From NCBI GenBank assembly GCA_017883235.1, contig JADGNY010000066.1, positions 1-37,522 of the forward strand: a stretch of 37,522 bases of DNA, read 5' to 3'. The notes under the pieces were generated by a model, which was not told the DNA's origin, searched no databases, and saw only the letters and a list, made by a program, of their open reading frames with translations. This stretch comes from Thermoanaerobaculia bacterium (lineage in GTDB: Bacteria; Acidobacteriota; Thermoanaerobaculia; Gp7-AA8). A program made the position numbers and the translations under genes. This document shows positions 30,685 through 37,522 of this stretch, piece after piece (position 1 is the stretch's first letter; each line of letters opens with the position of its first letter).

Positions 30685-32319
30685 TTATTCAAACGGCGAA
30701 ATGTAGACGAGGTGGTGGTTTTCTACTGCGGACGGGTCGAAATCAGGCATACCCCATCGCTGATTCGCGCGAGTAACAAGCGCCTGCCATATTTGGTCAG
30801 GCGTGAGAGAGCTGTCTCGCTCCAAGAGTCGCGCGACAACACCCGCCGTGAACGGTGCCGAAAACGACGTTCCGCTGTTCGCGCCACCGGAAGGACGGTA
30901 GCTGTTCGCACTCGACGCGCCCGCGACATGGATGTTCCACGCCGGCGCCCAAATGCTCACGCACGCTCCAAAGTTCGAGCCACTGCCGTAACCAGTAATC
31001 GAATCGACCCATCCGGCGTCACAGCCTTCCGGTGTTGCGGCACACGTCCATTGCTGATACGAGTAGTTGCCCGCCGCGTCCTTCAGGTACATCGTGCCAC
31101 CGACGGTAATCGTGCGGTGCGTGCTCGGAAACGCGCTCTCATTGCCGTACCCCATTCGCGCAGGCGATGTGCGGCATTCACCGTCGTTGCGGTTATTCGC
31201 CGACACCACCACAGGAATGTTCGCGCCGATGACGTTGTTGACCTCGTTCTCGAGTGCGCTCACGCAGTTCGTGTACGTATGCGAGCCCTCCGAGTCTTCG
31301 CACATTTGCGCATCGTTCCGGACAAAGTTTTGCCCCAATACCGTGTCAAAGAATACGCTCATGCTGACGACGGCGCGACCGGATCTGCCCTGCATGTCTG
31401 CGATAATCCAATCAAGGCCGCGCGCTACTGCAAGCTTTGAGCTTTGCGCATTAGGCACGGCGCAATTGAACACCTTCACCGGAACGATGGTCACGTTCTT
31501 CGCGACACCGGTGCTGTTGCCGCCGAGCACCGACGCCACAGCCGTACCGTGGCCAACGTTCACGCTCACGTTTGCCGGCGTTTGCCAAGCGCCGCATGGA
31601 AAGTTCGGCAGGGAGTAATCAAGCGAGATCGGCGGTTCTTCATCGTTGCGCTCTACCGCGTCAGCGATGTCGGGATCTACCACCATGTTCGCGCCGGTTT
31701 CGACCCGGCTGTTGCCATTCCCGTCAAGAAATTCTGAATGCTGCCCGTACACTCCAGTATCCACGACATATGCTCGTACACCGGCACCCGTCGTAGCGAA
31801 AGCGTACTTGTGGTCCGCATTGATCGGACCTTGGTTATCGAGCAGGTCAAGGTGCCAAAACGTGTCGTCCGAATACGAGCAAACAAAATACGAACCGTTC
31901 AATGGGCAATTGTCCGGGACCGTGAGAGGTAGCAGCTTCGAGGGTCGTAGCGCCGTGCTCGAACTCACCGGCCTTGCGGACGCAAAGTCAAACCGCGACG
32001 TCGCATCGGAAATATCGATCTCGCCGTCTTCCTCGACAAGCTTCACGGATGGGTGGTGGCTTAGCGCCCGAGCACGCTGTTCTGTCATTACGGCACCAAA
32101 GCCCTTCATTCCATACGACATTGTGGCGATGACGTGCCCTTGGAATTCATGCGCCAGCTCCTTCGCAACACGGTCAACGTCTCCGCGCGCCACGGAATCG
32201 TTGAATGTGATTATGTAGCGGTTCGCCAACGGCTTGTTGGAGTGAAGATAGTCGGCGTTCAACGTTACGACGCCGATGAATATGAGAGCTACGAATGCGG
32301 CCGGAACAGCTCGCTTCAT
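30685..32319 (-). CDS. Secreted S8 (subtilisin-like) serine protease with I9 prodomain
   Basis: 544 residues: signal peptide (MKRAVPAAFVALIFIGVVTL), inhibitor I9-type prodomain (about 32-102, NRYIITFNDSVARGDVDRVA to SVKLVEEDGEID), then the subtilase domain. The catalytic triad is D187 (YVVDTGVYG), H257 (NVGHGTAVASVLGG) and S485 (SGTSFSAPFTAG), with the oxyanion Asn in VVVSANNRNDG. All are intact. An N-terminal Cys-rich section precedes the domain (NCPLNGSYFVCSYSDD), and further Cys in the domain suggest disulphides. It would be secreted and self-processed. The neighbour 12 bp downstream is an unknown secreted protein, perhaps an inhibitor, a substrate or a carrier. Confidence 0.95.
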   Translation of the reverse strand: MKRAVPAAFVALIFIGVVTLNADYLHSNKPLANRYIITFNDSVARGDVDRVAKELAHEFQGHVIATMSYGMKGFGAVMTEQRARALSHHPSVKLVEEDGEIDISDATSRFDFASARPVSSSTALRPSKLLPLTVPDNCPLNGSYFVCSYSDDTFWHLDLLDNQGPINADHKYAFATTGAGVRAYVVDTGVYGQHSEFLDGNGNSRVETGANMVVDPDIADAVERNDEEPPISLDYSLPNFPCGAWQTPANVSVNVGHGTAVASVLGGNSTGVAKNVTIVPVKVFNCAVPNAQSSKLAVARGLDWIIADMQGRSGRAVVSMSVFFDTVLGQNFVRNDAQMCEDSEGSHTYTNCVSALENEVNNVIGANIPVVVSANNRNDGECRTSPARMGYGNESAFPSTHRTITVGGTMYLKDAAGNYSYQQWTCAATPEGCDAGWVDSITGYGSGSNFGACVSIWAPAWNIHVAGASSANSYRPSGGANSGTSFSAPFTAGVVARLLERDSSLTPDQIWQALVTRANQRWGMPDFDPSAVENHHLVYISPFE

Positions 32320-32601
32320 TTTTTCTCCTTAATGCTGTCAAGAACGCCGTGATGGCGTGCTTAATTGCAGACGGGGAGCGGGCACGTCCGGAACCTTGTA
32401 TCTATCTGCAGCAAGGGAGATGCCGGCAAAGCGGTTTATCGCCTCGTGGCCATCGCTACTCCCGCAGCCGATATTGACCCGCAGGCCTAACGACTCGCGT
32501 GCAGCTCAGTCTGATCGGAGACGCAAGAAAGAGAGCGATGCGCCGCGTACGACACTAACGCTGCGCGACAGACAGCAATCGGAGCACGCGGTTTCTTGGC
32601 G

Positions 32602-33153
32602 TCATCGGTCCCATGTCACGCCTCGCGCGACAAGGATCGGATACGGATCGATCGCTTCCCCCTTCGACCACGCCTTGCTCGGCGGCAGTAACGTGATGGC
32701 GAAGTGCAGATGCGGCGTCTCCGGCGGCGCGTTGCCGGTCGTGCCGACGTAGCCGATGACGTCACCCTGCTTCACGCGCATCCCCTCGACGACATTGCTC
32801 GCGTACGCGTCGAGATGCGCGTAGTAGTAGCTCCGCTCGGTAGCCACGTCGAACTCGTAGATCGTCAGTCCGCCGGCGCGGCTCTCGAAGAGCTTCCGGA
32901 TCGTTCCGTCGACCGCCGCGAGCACCGGCGTGCCGCGCGGAGCGAGGATGTCGATGGCGTGATGCGGATGGCCGCTGTGAATGTTGTCGAAGTCGTCGCG
33001 CAAGGCCGCTTTGGCGACGCCCGCCACAGGGATGACGATGGCGTCACCGCTGACGATCGCCCTCGGTTCCGGCGGCGGCACAGCCACGCCACGCCCGCTG
33101 ACGAGCGCGGAGACGGCGATGCCGGCGAGAAGCAGCCTGATAGTCGTGCGCAT
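32602..33153 (-). CDS. M23 family (LytM-type) metallopeptidase
   Basis: 183 residues from ATG 33153 (MRTTIRLLLAGIAVSALVSG, a signal peptide); an ATG at 33168 is an alternative. The LytM/peptidase_M23 domain holds the zinc ligands in HHAIDILAPRGTPV (H...D) and HLHFAI (the H of the HxH motif), with the usual GDVIGYVGTTGNA loop. Such enzymes cut peptidoglycan cross-bridges or act as envelope regulators. The gene is divergent from the Fpg-like glycosylase, with about 46 bp between starts. The 280 bp after its stop (to the S8 protease start) hold no gene that I can see. Confidence 0.93.
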   Translation of the reverse strand: MRTTIRLLLAGIAVSALVSGRGVAVPPPEPRAIVSGDAIVIPVAGVAKAALRDDFDNIHSGHPHHAIDILAPRGTPVLAAVDGTIRKLFESRAGGLTIYEFDVATERSYYYAHLDAYASNVVEGMRVKQGDVIGYVGTTGNAPPETPHLHFAITLLPPSKAWSKGEAIDPYPILVARGVTWDR

Positions 33154-33199
33154 GGGGATGCACACCATAAAACCGGGCGGAGCCGCGATAATCCCTCCT

Positions 33200-34081
33200 A
33201 TGCCCGAGCTGCCGGACGTTACCGTTTACGTCGAGTCGATCGCGCAACGCATCGTCGACCAGCCTCTGCTGAAGCTTCGCCTCGGCAATCCTTTCGTGCT
33301 GCGCACCGTCGATCCTCCCCCCGCGGAACTGGCCGGCAAGCACGTCACCACGGTCCGCCGCTTCGGCAAACGAATCGTCATCGGGCTGGAATCGGATCTC
33401 TTCATCGTCATCCATCTGATGATCGCCGGCCGTTTCAAATGGCTGCCGTCAGGAGCGAAGATCCCGGGAAAGTTGGGACTGGCTGCGTTCGATTTTCCCA
33501 ACGGCACCCTGCTCCTGACGGAAGCCGGCTCGAAGCGGAGGGCCTCGATCCACATCGTGCGCGGCGAAGAGGCTGTCCGCGCGCACGACCCCGGCGGCAT
33601 CGAGCCTCTCGAAGCGTCGCTCGATGATTTCCGCGCCGCGCTGACCCGCGAGCGCCACACGCTCAAGCGGACGCTCACCGATCCGCATGTCTTCAGCGGT
33701 ATCGGCAACGCCTATTCAGACGAGATCCTGCACCGCGCCCGCCTCTCGCCCGTGCAGATGACGACGAACCTCTCCGCCGACGAGATCGCCCGCCTCTACG
33801 GCGCCACGCGCCGCACGCTCCTCGACTGGACCGAGCGCTTACGCGCCGAGGCTGTCGGGAAGTTCCCGGAGAAAGTCACGGCGTTCCGTCCCGACTTCGC
33901 CGTCCACGGCCGCTACGGCAAACCCTGTCCCGACTGCGGCACCCCGGTGCAGCACATCGTCTACTCCGAGAACGAGACGAACTACTGCGCCCGCTGCCAG
34001 ACCGGCGGCAAACTCCTGGCCGACCGGGCGCTATCGAGGTTGCTGCACAGCGACTGGCCGAAGTCGATTGATGAGCTGTGA
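33200..34081 (+). CDS. Fpg/Nei-family DNA glycosylase
   Basis: 293 residues from ATG 33200, the start that places P2 and E3 (MPELPDV) at the active site; longer upstream frames overlap the M23 gene. The enzyme removes oxidised bases and nicks the DNA backbone. Visible features: N-terminal catalytic PELP, the GRFGKRI-like RRFGKRIVIGLESDL and HLMIAGRF strand, helix-two-turn-helix (GIGNAYSDEILHRARLSPVQ) and a zinc finger of type C-x2-C-x16-C-x2-C near residue 255 (CPDCGTPVQHIVYSENETNY then CARC). The sequence is closer to the eukaryote-like or bacterial Fpg group 2 than to classic MutM, so I give no symbol. Confidence 0.93.
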   Translation: MPELPDVTVYVESIAQRIVDQPLLKLRLGNPFVLRTVDPPPAELAGKHVTTVRRFGKRIVIGLESDLFIVIHLMIAGRFKWLPSGAKIPGKLGLAAFDFPNGTLLLTEAGSKRRASIHIVRGEEAVRAHDPGGIEPLEASLDDFRAALTRERHTLKRTLTDPHVFSGIGNAYSDEILHRARLSPVQMTTNLSADEIARLYGATRRTLLDWTERLRAEAVGKFPEKVTAFRPDFAVHGRYGKPCPDCGTPVQHIVYSENETNYCARCQTGGKLLADRALSRLLHSDWPKSIDEL

Positions 34082-34094
34082 GTCGGGGAAGCGG

Positions 34095-34652
34095 TTAGAC
34101 CGCGTGCTGGCGCGCTGCGTTCCACTGCTCGTCCAACTCAAGAGCGGCTACCCACTTCTCGACGTAGTCAGAGTCGAGCTTCGCTCCTTGCACGCGGATA
34201 ATTCCGGCCGCGTCGATGATCTGGCGTTCAGATTCTCCCAGCTTCGCCCACCAGAGCTTCGTGATCAGCACATCTTCGGCGCTCGCCGCGTAAAGTCGTA
34301 CTCCGGCTATCTTAACGAGCTCCCGCCGTGCGAATCTGGAAGCATCGAAGGGCGTTTGCTGACGAACAATGAAATCGATTTTCCAGAACGTTTCGTAATC
34401 GACCACATTGAACTGAGAACGCCGGCGAAGGGCATCAAAGGCGTCTTCCCTGCTCGAACCAAACTTCGACTCAGGAAACTGATCAAGCAGCGCACTCAGT
34501 TGCTGATGGGTCGGAGCAATGACGATATCAATGTCATTCGTGGACCTCGGGATGCCATATGCAGAGCTGGCGAATGAGCCGGTCACGAAGTAGGGAACGC
34601 CCGCTGATTCCAGCGCCGCACGAAGTCTTTCGAAGATACCCTTAGCGCTCAA
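34095..34652 (-). CDS. Nucleotidyltransferase-fold protein (DUF6036-like, possible toxin)
   Basis: 185 residues. The nucleotidyltransferase core is visible: PYFVTGSFASSAYGIPRSTN followed by DIDIVIAP (the G-S...D-x-D motif at about residues 25-46), then a long helical part with FDALRRRSQFNVVD and AASAEDVLITKLWW. This build is typical of small NTase proteins of bacterial TA-like and AbiEii-like systems, which can transfer nucleotides to tRNA or proteins. The catalytic Asp residues are present. It overlaps the upstream 82-residue gene by about 11 bp on the same strand; this two-gene form is what one expects for a toxin-antitoxin pair. It converges on the glycosylase gene. Confidence 0.82.
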   Translation of the reverse strand: MSAKGIFERLRAALESAGVPYFVTGSFASSAYGIPRSTNDIDIVIAPTHQQLSALLDQFPESKFGSSREDAFDALRRRSQFNVVDYETFWKIDFIVRQQTPFDASRFARRELVKIAGVRLYAASAEDVLITKLWWAKLGESERQIIDAAGIIRVQGAKLDSDYVEKWVAALELDEQWNAARQHAV

Positions 34653-34890
34653 CGGATTTCTTCGCAGGACCGTACAGCAATGTCAGGAAAGCCTCAGCCA
34701 CCGCCTCATCGGAGTATTCGGGATGGCGACGCCGAATCCCGTCGAGAGCAGTTTCACGGACCGCGTCACTCAGATCAACGGCAATCTGCACACGATCCGC
34801 TGGCGAGAGAGATCTGTACAGTTCAAGGTGAAGCGCAGCGGCCTTGGGCGACGTGTCGGTTACAGCCACGTGGGAACGATACCACGGCAC
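34642..34890 (-). CDS. Small protein paired with the nucleotidyltransferase (antitoxin candidate, 82 aa)
   Basis: About 75-82 residues. The start is ATG 34890 or a GTG at 34869 (VAVTDTSPKAAALHLELYRS). The body is helical and acidic: SLSPADRVQIAVDLSDAVRE, TALDGIRRRHPEYSDEAVAE, AFLTLLYGP. I recognise no named family, but such short proteins are common upstream of DUF6036-type nucleotidyltransferases. The 11-bp overlap with the next gene implies coupled translation. It likely guards or regulates the enzyme, though this is inference. Confidence 0.65.
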   Translation of the reverse strand: MPWYRSHVAVTDTSPKAAALHLELYRSLSPADRVQIAVDLSDAVRETALDGIRRRHPEYSDEAVAEAFLTLLYGPAKKSVER

Positions 34891-34916
34891 GCCTCGCGGT
34901 GGCCGACCAACTCTCC

Positions 34917-36020
34917 TTAATCGAGCGGTTCTGCCGTGTGCGTGTCATGCTGACGCCACCCGTTCGCGAAAGCTACGAAGTCTTTGATCTCAGTTCCAGA
35001 GAGCGCTGGCTCAGCTGACACAGGATTGGCGTGAAAGAGTACTTCTGCCATGGACTCGGCCAAACGAACCTTGTTTTCAGAGAAATCCTGACCTACCGCC
35101 CATCGGGAAAACACGTCGGCGATTGATTCGCCTCGCTCGAGAGCCGATGAAATCGGCTCAAAGTGGTCCACCGCGAGATCTAGCAGACGGGCGATCCCAG
35201 CCGCCATCAACTTCGGGCCAACCGCATGCTCAAAATCTCTGGTAAACAAAAACACTCTTTTGCTGGCGATCCCGTGTTGAGTAGACATCTGCTGGCAGAT
35301 GCTCGATTTGTCTCTGCCATCGGCATCTCCTTGAACGAAGACGTCGTAGCCATCAGCCTCGTAGCGCTTGACGAGAAGCGTCAGACGCGAATTGCGATTT
35401 GACTTTCCCTCGTAGGTGACCACGTGTAAGTCGTAAGGAAACCAATTACCCGACGATCGTAGGCGCTCAACAAAGCGCAGTTCGACTTGTCCCTCGACGA
35501 GCAACATGCGTTCACGGAGACGAAACTCGGGGAAGCCGCTCATGTGGGCAAAGAAGGAACCAAGGTGCTGTCGGACGCCTTTTAAGTTTGACGCCATCAG
35601 ATGCGATAGTTCGCCGTAGTAGTCCACCATTTCTGTAGAAAGAAAGTTTCCAACATTGACTTCGCTTCGGAATACGTATTGCGCAAAATGGTAGGCCGCA
35701 TCGAGCAGGCCGTTCCGTTGTGTCGTTTCGGATCTTTCCAGAGCTGGAAAAGCCGTGCGTAGAAAATGGCTCAACGCGAGACGAGCGACTCCACATCGAT
35801 AGTTTCGCGAGGAATCGAGGCGCTGGTCGTATTCCGGATCCGCGAGACCGCAGTACTTCCACCTACCGCATCCGTCGCATTCGAAATAGGGTAACCAAAC
35901 TTCAACCAAAAGATCAGCAAGCTTCGCCGGGCCGAAGAATCCCTCCAACACCGACCGGCTGAAGCCGTCGCGGTTGATATGGGAGCAACCGGTGAAGTCA
36001 ATTGTATCGACCAAGCCCAT
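34917..36020 (-). CDS. Orphan TOPRIM (OLD-like) protein with N-terminal zinc-like Cys cluster
   Basis: About 367 residues. N-terminal Cys set C48-x2-C51-x5-C57-x18-C76 (FECDGCGRWKYCG; NYRCG) looks like a zinc ribbon. A helical region follows (about 80-165), then a TOPRIM-like nuclease fold: E176 in LLVEGQVELRFVERL, VVTYEGKSN at 200-208, and D232/D234 in VFVQGDADGRDKS, then RVFLFTRDFEHAVGPKL near 255-271. This order resembles the C-terminal TOPRIM of OLD nucleases, but there is no ATPase domain. Start: AAGGAG lies only one base before the ATG at 36020, while a TTG at 36014 would have ideal spacing, so TTG (MVDTIDFTG) may be the real start. Codon use is AT-richer than the core genes, which suggests transfer. 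Confidence 0.6.
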   Translation of the reverse strand: MGLVDTIDFTGCSHINRDGFSRSVLEGFFGPAKLADLLVEVWLPYFECDGCGRWKYCGLADPEYDQRLDSSRNYRCGVARLALSHFLRTAFPALERSETTQRNGLLDAAYHFAQYVFRSEVNVGNFLSTEMVDYYGELSHLMASNLKGVRQHLGSFFAHMSGFPEFRLRERMLLVEGQVELRFVERLRSSGNWFPYDLHVVTYEGKSNRNSRLTLLVKRYEADGYDVFVQGDADGRDKSSICQQMSTQHGIASKRVFLFTRDFEHAVGPKLMAAGIARLLDLAVDHFEPISSALERGESIADVFSRWAVGQDFSENKVRLAESMAEVLFHANPVSAEPALSGTEIKDFVAFANGWRQHDTHTAEPLD

Positions 36021-36144
36021 TCTCCTTCGTCATCGAGACGCTACGCTGTGAGGAGGAACCAGCTCAATCCTGCCGGCGTAGGCAACGCTGGTCAACTTCC
36101 GGGCACGGGTTTAAGCATCCTTCCTGACGCCGTCAGCATCGATT

Positions 36145-36429
36145 TCACAACGGGACGGCCTCTTCGAGTACACGGTCGCGGAGCAACGCATCGAGTCCCC
36201 GCTCCGTGATGACCTGAACTCTCCGGCCAAGAAGTTCTTCCAGATCGGCGACCAGTCCACCCGGGAACCACGCGCTCGGCTCGGCGCCGACTTCAACTAA
36301 CAGGTCCACGTCGCTCTCCGGCCCAGCATCGCCGCGCGCCATCGAGCCAAACACGCGGACTCCCGTCACGCCATGGCGGCGGGCCAGCCGGAGGATCTGT
36401 TCTCGTTTCGCGTGTACGACGTCAACCAT
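36145..36429 (-). CDS. MNT-type minimal nucleotidyltransferase (MntA-like)
   Basis: 94 residues. The minimal nucleotidyltransferase motif is GVRVFGSMARGDAGPESDVD (G-S-x10-D-x-D, about residues 24-43), followed by LLVEVGA and the usual short C-terminal part (LEELLGRRVQVITERGLDAL). In MntA-HepT systems such an enzyme adds AMPs to the HEPN RNase toxin and so blocks it. The HEPN partner normally begins at the stop codon of the MNT gene. Here only about 120 bp without a HEPN gene follows, so it is orphaned. It lies between the solo MazE gene and the TOPRIM gene. Confidence 0.88.
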   Translation of the reverse strand: MVDVVHAKREQILRLARRHGVTGVRVFGSMARGDAGPESDVDLLVEVGAEPSAWFPGGLVADLEELLGRRVQVITERGLDALLRDRVLEEAVPL

Positions 36430-36491
36430 GAGGTTTCTCCACTCGGCGAGGGCAGTGTACAGGGCCCTGATCCAGCATACATGCCATCCGA

Positions 36492-36734
36492 TTACCAGAC
36501 TTCCTTACCGACTGGCGGATCCCATCTGGTCTCGGCGTGGAGATTGGAAGGCCGAACGCCCGCGAGAAGCTCGTCGAGAGTGTACGACCGCGTCACCCGA
36601 GGTGTGATGACAAGGTGACCCTTTTCGACTGACAGTTCGACCTCGCCGTCCTTCTCAAGGCCGACTTCGAGAGCGAGCGCCTTCGGAAGTCTCAGGGCTA
36701 GACTATTTCCCCACTTCTGAATCCGGGCTCGCAT
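36492..36734 (-). CDS. mazE: MazE-type (AbrB/SpoVT fold) antitoxin
   Basis: 80 residues. The N-terminal swapped-hairpin DNA-binding fold reads RIQKWGNSLALRLPKALALE, VGLEKDGEVELSVEKGHLVI, TPRVTRSYTLDELLAGV, and the tail ends DPPVGKEVW, the usual MazE C-terminus that binds MazF. A mazF gene is expected immediately downstream. Instead, an ATG at 36482 opens MYAGSGP for a few codons with no MazF continuity, and the next gene (MNT) begins 62 bp further on. The sequence near that ATG (ATGTATGCTGGATCAGGG) is close to a mazF 5' end (MY-V-P-D-Q/R-G) with bases lost, so it may be a short toxin remnant. Confidence 0.85.
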   Translation of the reverse strand: MRARIQKWGNSLALRLPKALALEVGLEKDGEVELSVEKGHLVITPRVTRSYTLDELLAGVRPSNLHAETRWDPPVGKEVW

Positions 36735-36804
36735 GAAGGATTGAAGTCTGCGGCGTGAGGTGGTGTCCCGTCAACCGTGATTGCCGGCGCGGACAGACCG
36801 CGAG

Positions 36805-36825
36805 ACCCCGCAACCCCCGTCTCTA
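36805..36825. repeat. Short GACCGCGAGACCCCGCAACC repeat unit
   Basis: A single unit of the family found at 6555-6686 and 10787-10822. It lies about 40 bp before the first possible sigma-factor start codon. It may be a solo remnant of a longer element. Confidence 0.6.
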
Positions 36826-36862
36826 ACTTTCCCCCACCCTAGGCGTCTATCCACGCAGACCG

Positions 36863-37522
36863 ATGGACGCCGTAGCCTCCGCCGTAGACTTGCCCAGGCC
36901 TGTGAACCTGACCATCACACCGCAACCGCTGCCGCGCATGAGTGAAGACGATCTTCGTCTGGCGCGCGCCTGTGCCGGCGGCGATTCGGATGTCTTCGCC
37001 TCGATCTACGCAAACCACGGCGAGCGGATGAAGTCGATCGCCTATCACCAGCTCGGCAACGTGTCGGATGCCGAGGATGCGGTGCAGGAGACGTTCATCA
37101 AAGTACATCGCGCGGCGGCGAGCTACAACGGCGAGGCGGCCTTCACCACGTGGCTGTACCGAATCCTGATCAACACCTGCTACGACATGCTGCGGCGGCG
37201 GAGCCGCAGGATCCGGGAGACGCCGATCGACGACCAGATTGCCGGCGGACGCGCCGCGAACGCCGTCGACGACGTCAAGCGTATGGCCCTCCGCAAGCTT
37301 CTCAGCGAATTGCCCGAGCAACGCCGCACCGTCTTCGCGCTCTTCGAGATCGAAGGGCTCAGCCACGCCGAGATCGCCGCGCACCAGTTTCGGCTCGATC
37401 ACGGCCGCAATCCCGATCACGATGACGTCGAAGTCGGACAACTCGCTCACCGGGACGATCGGCAACGGCGCCTGCCACATGCAGCTCGAGACCGCGAACG
37501 GGGGGATCGAGATCCATTGACC
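36863..37522 (+). CDS. ECF-type sigma-70 factor, 3' end broken or fused; runs off the window
   Basis: The open frame starts at ATG 36863 or, more likely, ATG 36938 (MSEDDLRLARACAGGDSDVF), and is still open at the window edge. Region 2 is intact (LGNVSDAEDAVQETFIKVHR; FTTWLYRILINTCYDMLRRR). Region 4 begins normally (LLSELPEQRRTVFALFEIEG, then LSHAEIAA) but the expected recognition helix (about GxSxxTVKSRL) is missing. From about 37380 the frame turns to an odd His/Asp/Arg-rich text. In another forward frame the same bases read SFGSITAAIPITMTSKSDN, SLTGTIGNGACHM and TANGGIEIH then stop, which resembles the end of a DUF4097 beta-helix protein. So a deletion or a chimera joins the two genes here. 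Confidence 0.8.
   Translation, partial: MDAVASAVDLPRPVNLTITPQPLPRMSEDDLRLARACAGGDSDVFASIYANHGERMKSIAYHQLGNVSDAEDAVQETFIKVHRAAASYNGEAAFTTWLYRILINTCYDMLRRRSRRIRETPIDDQIAGGRAANAVDDVKRMALRKLLSELPEQRRTVFALFEIEGLSHAEIAAHQFRLDHGRNPDHDDVEVGQLAHRDDRQRRLPHAARDRERGDRDPLT

Noticed and set aside
32440-32580. Integron attC-like site (GCCTAAC at 32487)
   Set aside because: No matching GTTAGGC-type partner core at the proper distance and no integrase nearby.
1-37522. tRNA or rRNA genes
   Set aside because: I saw no T-arm-like GTTCGANNC contexts with matching acceptor stems and no rRNA segments; a dedicated scan would be decisive.

Overview
The window is high-GC bacterial DNA from an organism with an outer membrane: it carries a TolC/RND/adaptor efflux set, an Omp85-type barrel, a porin and periplasmic binding proteins. 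The gene content (RRM protein, protealysin-type M4 peptidase, DUF4403, PQQ-type sorbosone dehydrogenase family, many secreted peptidases) and the many short intergenic repeats would fit an Acidobacteriota-like or similar soil or uncultured lineage. That placement is inference; no rRNA or marker set is present. I found no tRNA, rRNA or CRISPR array.

Layout. 0-1.2 kb: the N-terminus of an M4 peptidase (cut by the window edge) and an unknown Pro-rich protein. 1.2-2.7 kb: no gene, but a 223-bp inverted-repeat element and a regular array of 64-bp tandem repeats ending just before pdxJ. 2.7-8 kb: pdxJ, a DUF58/transglutaminase pair and a secreted sorbosone-dehydrogenase-like protein. 8-9.2 kb: a DUF433 antitoxin-like gene bracketed by two copies of a structured repeat. 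9.2-17.7 kb: a PepSY-TolC-adaptor-RND efflux operon divergent from an OmpR-type regulator and sensor kinase. 17.8-21 kb: a porin, a PstS-like binding protein and an Omp85-like barrel in one operon. 21-25.3 kb: an anchored Ig-like protein, apaG, DUF4403, a small unknown protein and an RRM protein. 25.4-27.5 kb: an M3 oligopeptidase carrying an in-frame repeat. 27.5-29.8 kb: a TPR protein, a brnTA toxin-antitoxin cassette and a second, broken copy of the TPR gene 3' end. 29.9-34.1 kb: a secreted unknown protein, an S8 protease, an M23 peptidase and a Fpg/Nei glycosylase. 34.1-36.7 kb: an accessory patch with a small-protein/nucleotidyltransferase pair, an orphan TOPRIM protein with a zinc-like cluster, a solo MNT nucleotidyltransferase and a solo MazE. 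36.9 kb to the end: an ECF sigma factor whose region 4 is broken and runs into what looks like the tail of a DUF4097 gene.

The most unusual property is the density and variety of short structured repeats: at least eight unrelated families in 37 kb. They sit at convergent gene ends, in divergent promoter regions, across a gene junction and, in at least two cases, in frame inside conserved protein-coding genes (M3 peptidase, RND permease). One modular element (GAGTCGGG arms around a GGTTGTCGG core) occurs both at the DUF58/transglutaminase junction and inside the M3 peptidase gene, in the same orientation. The second theme is partner-less or broken toxin-antitoxin and defence-like genes.
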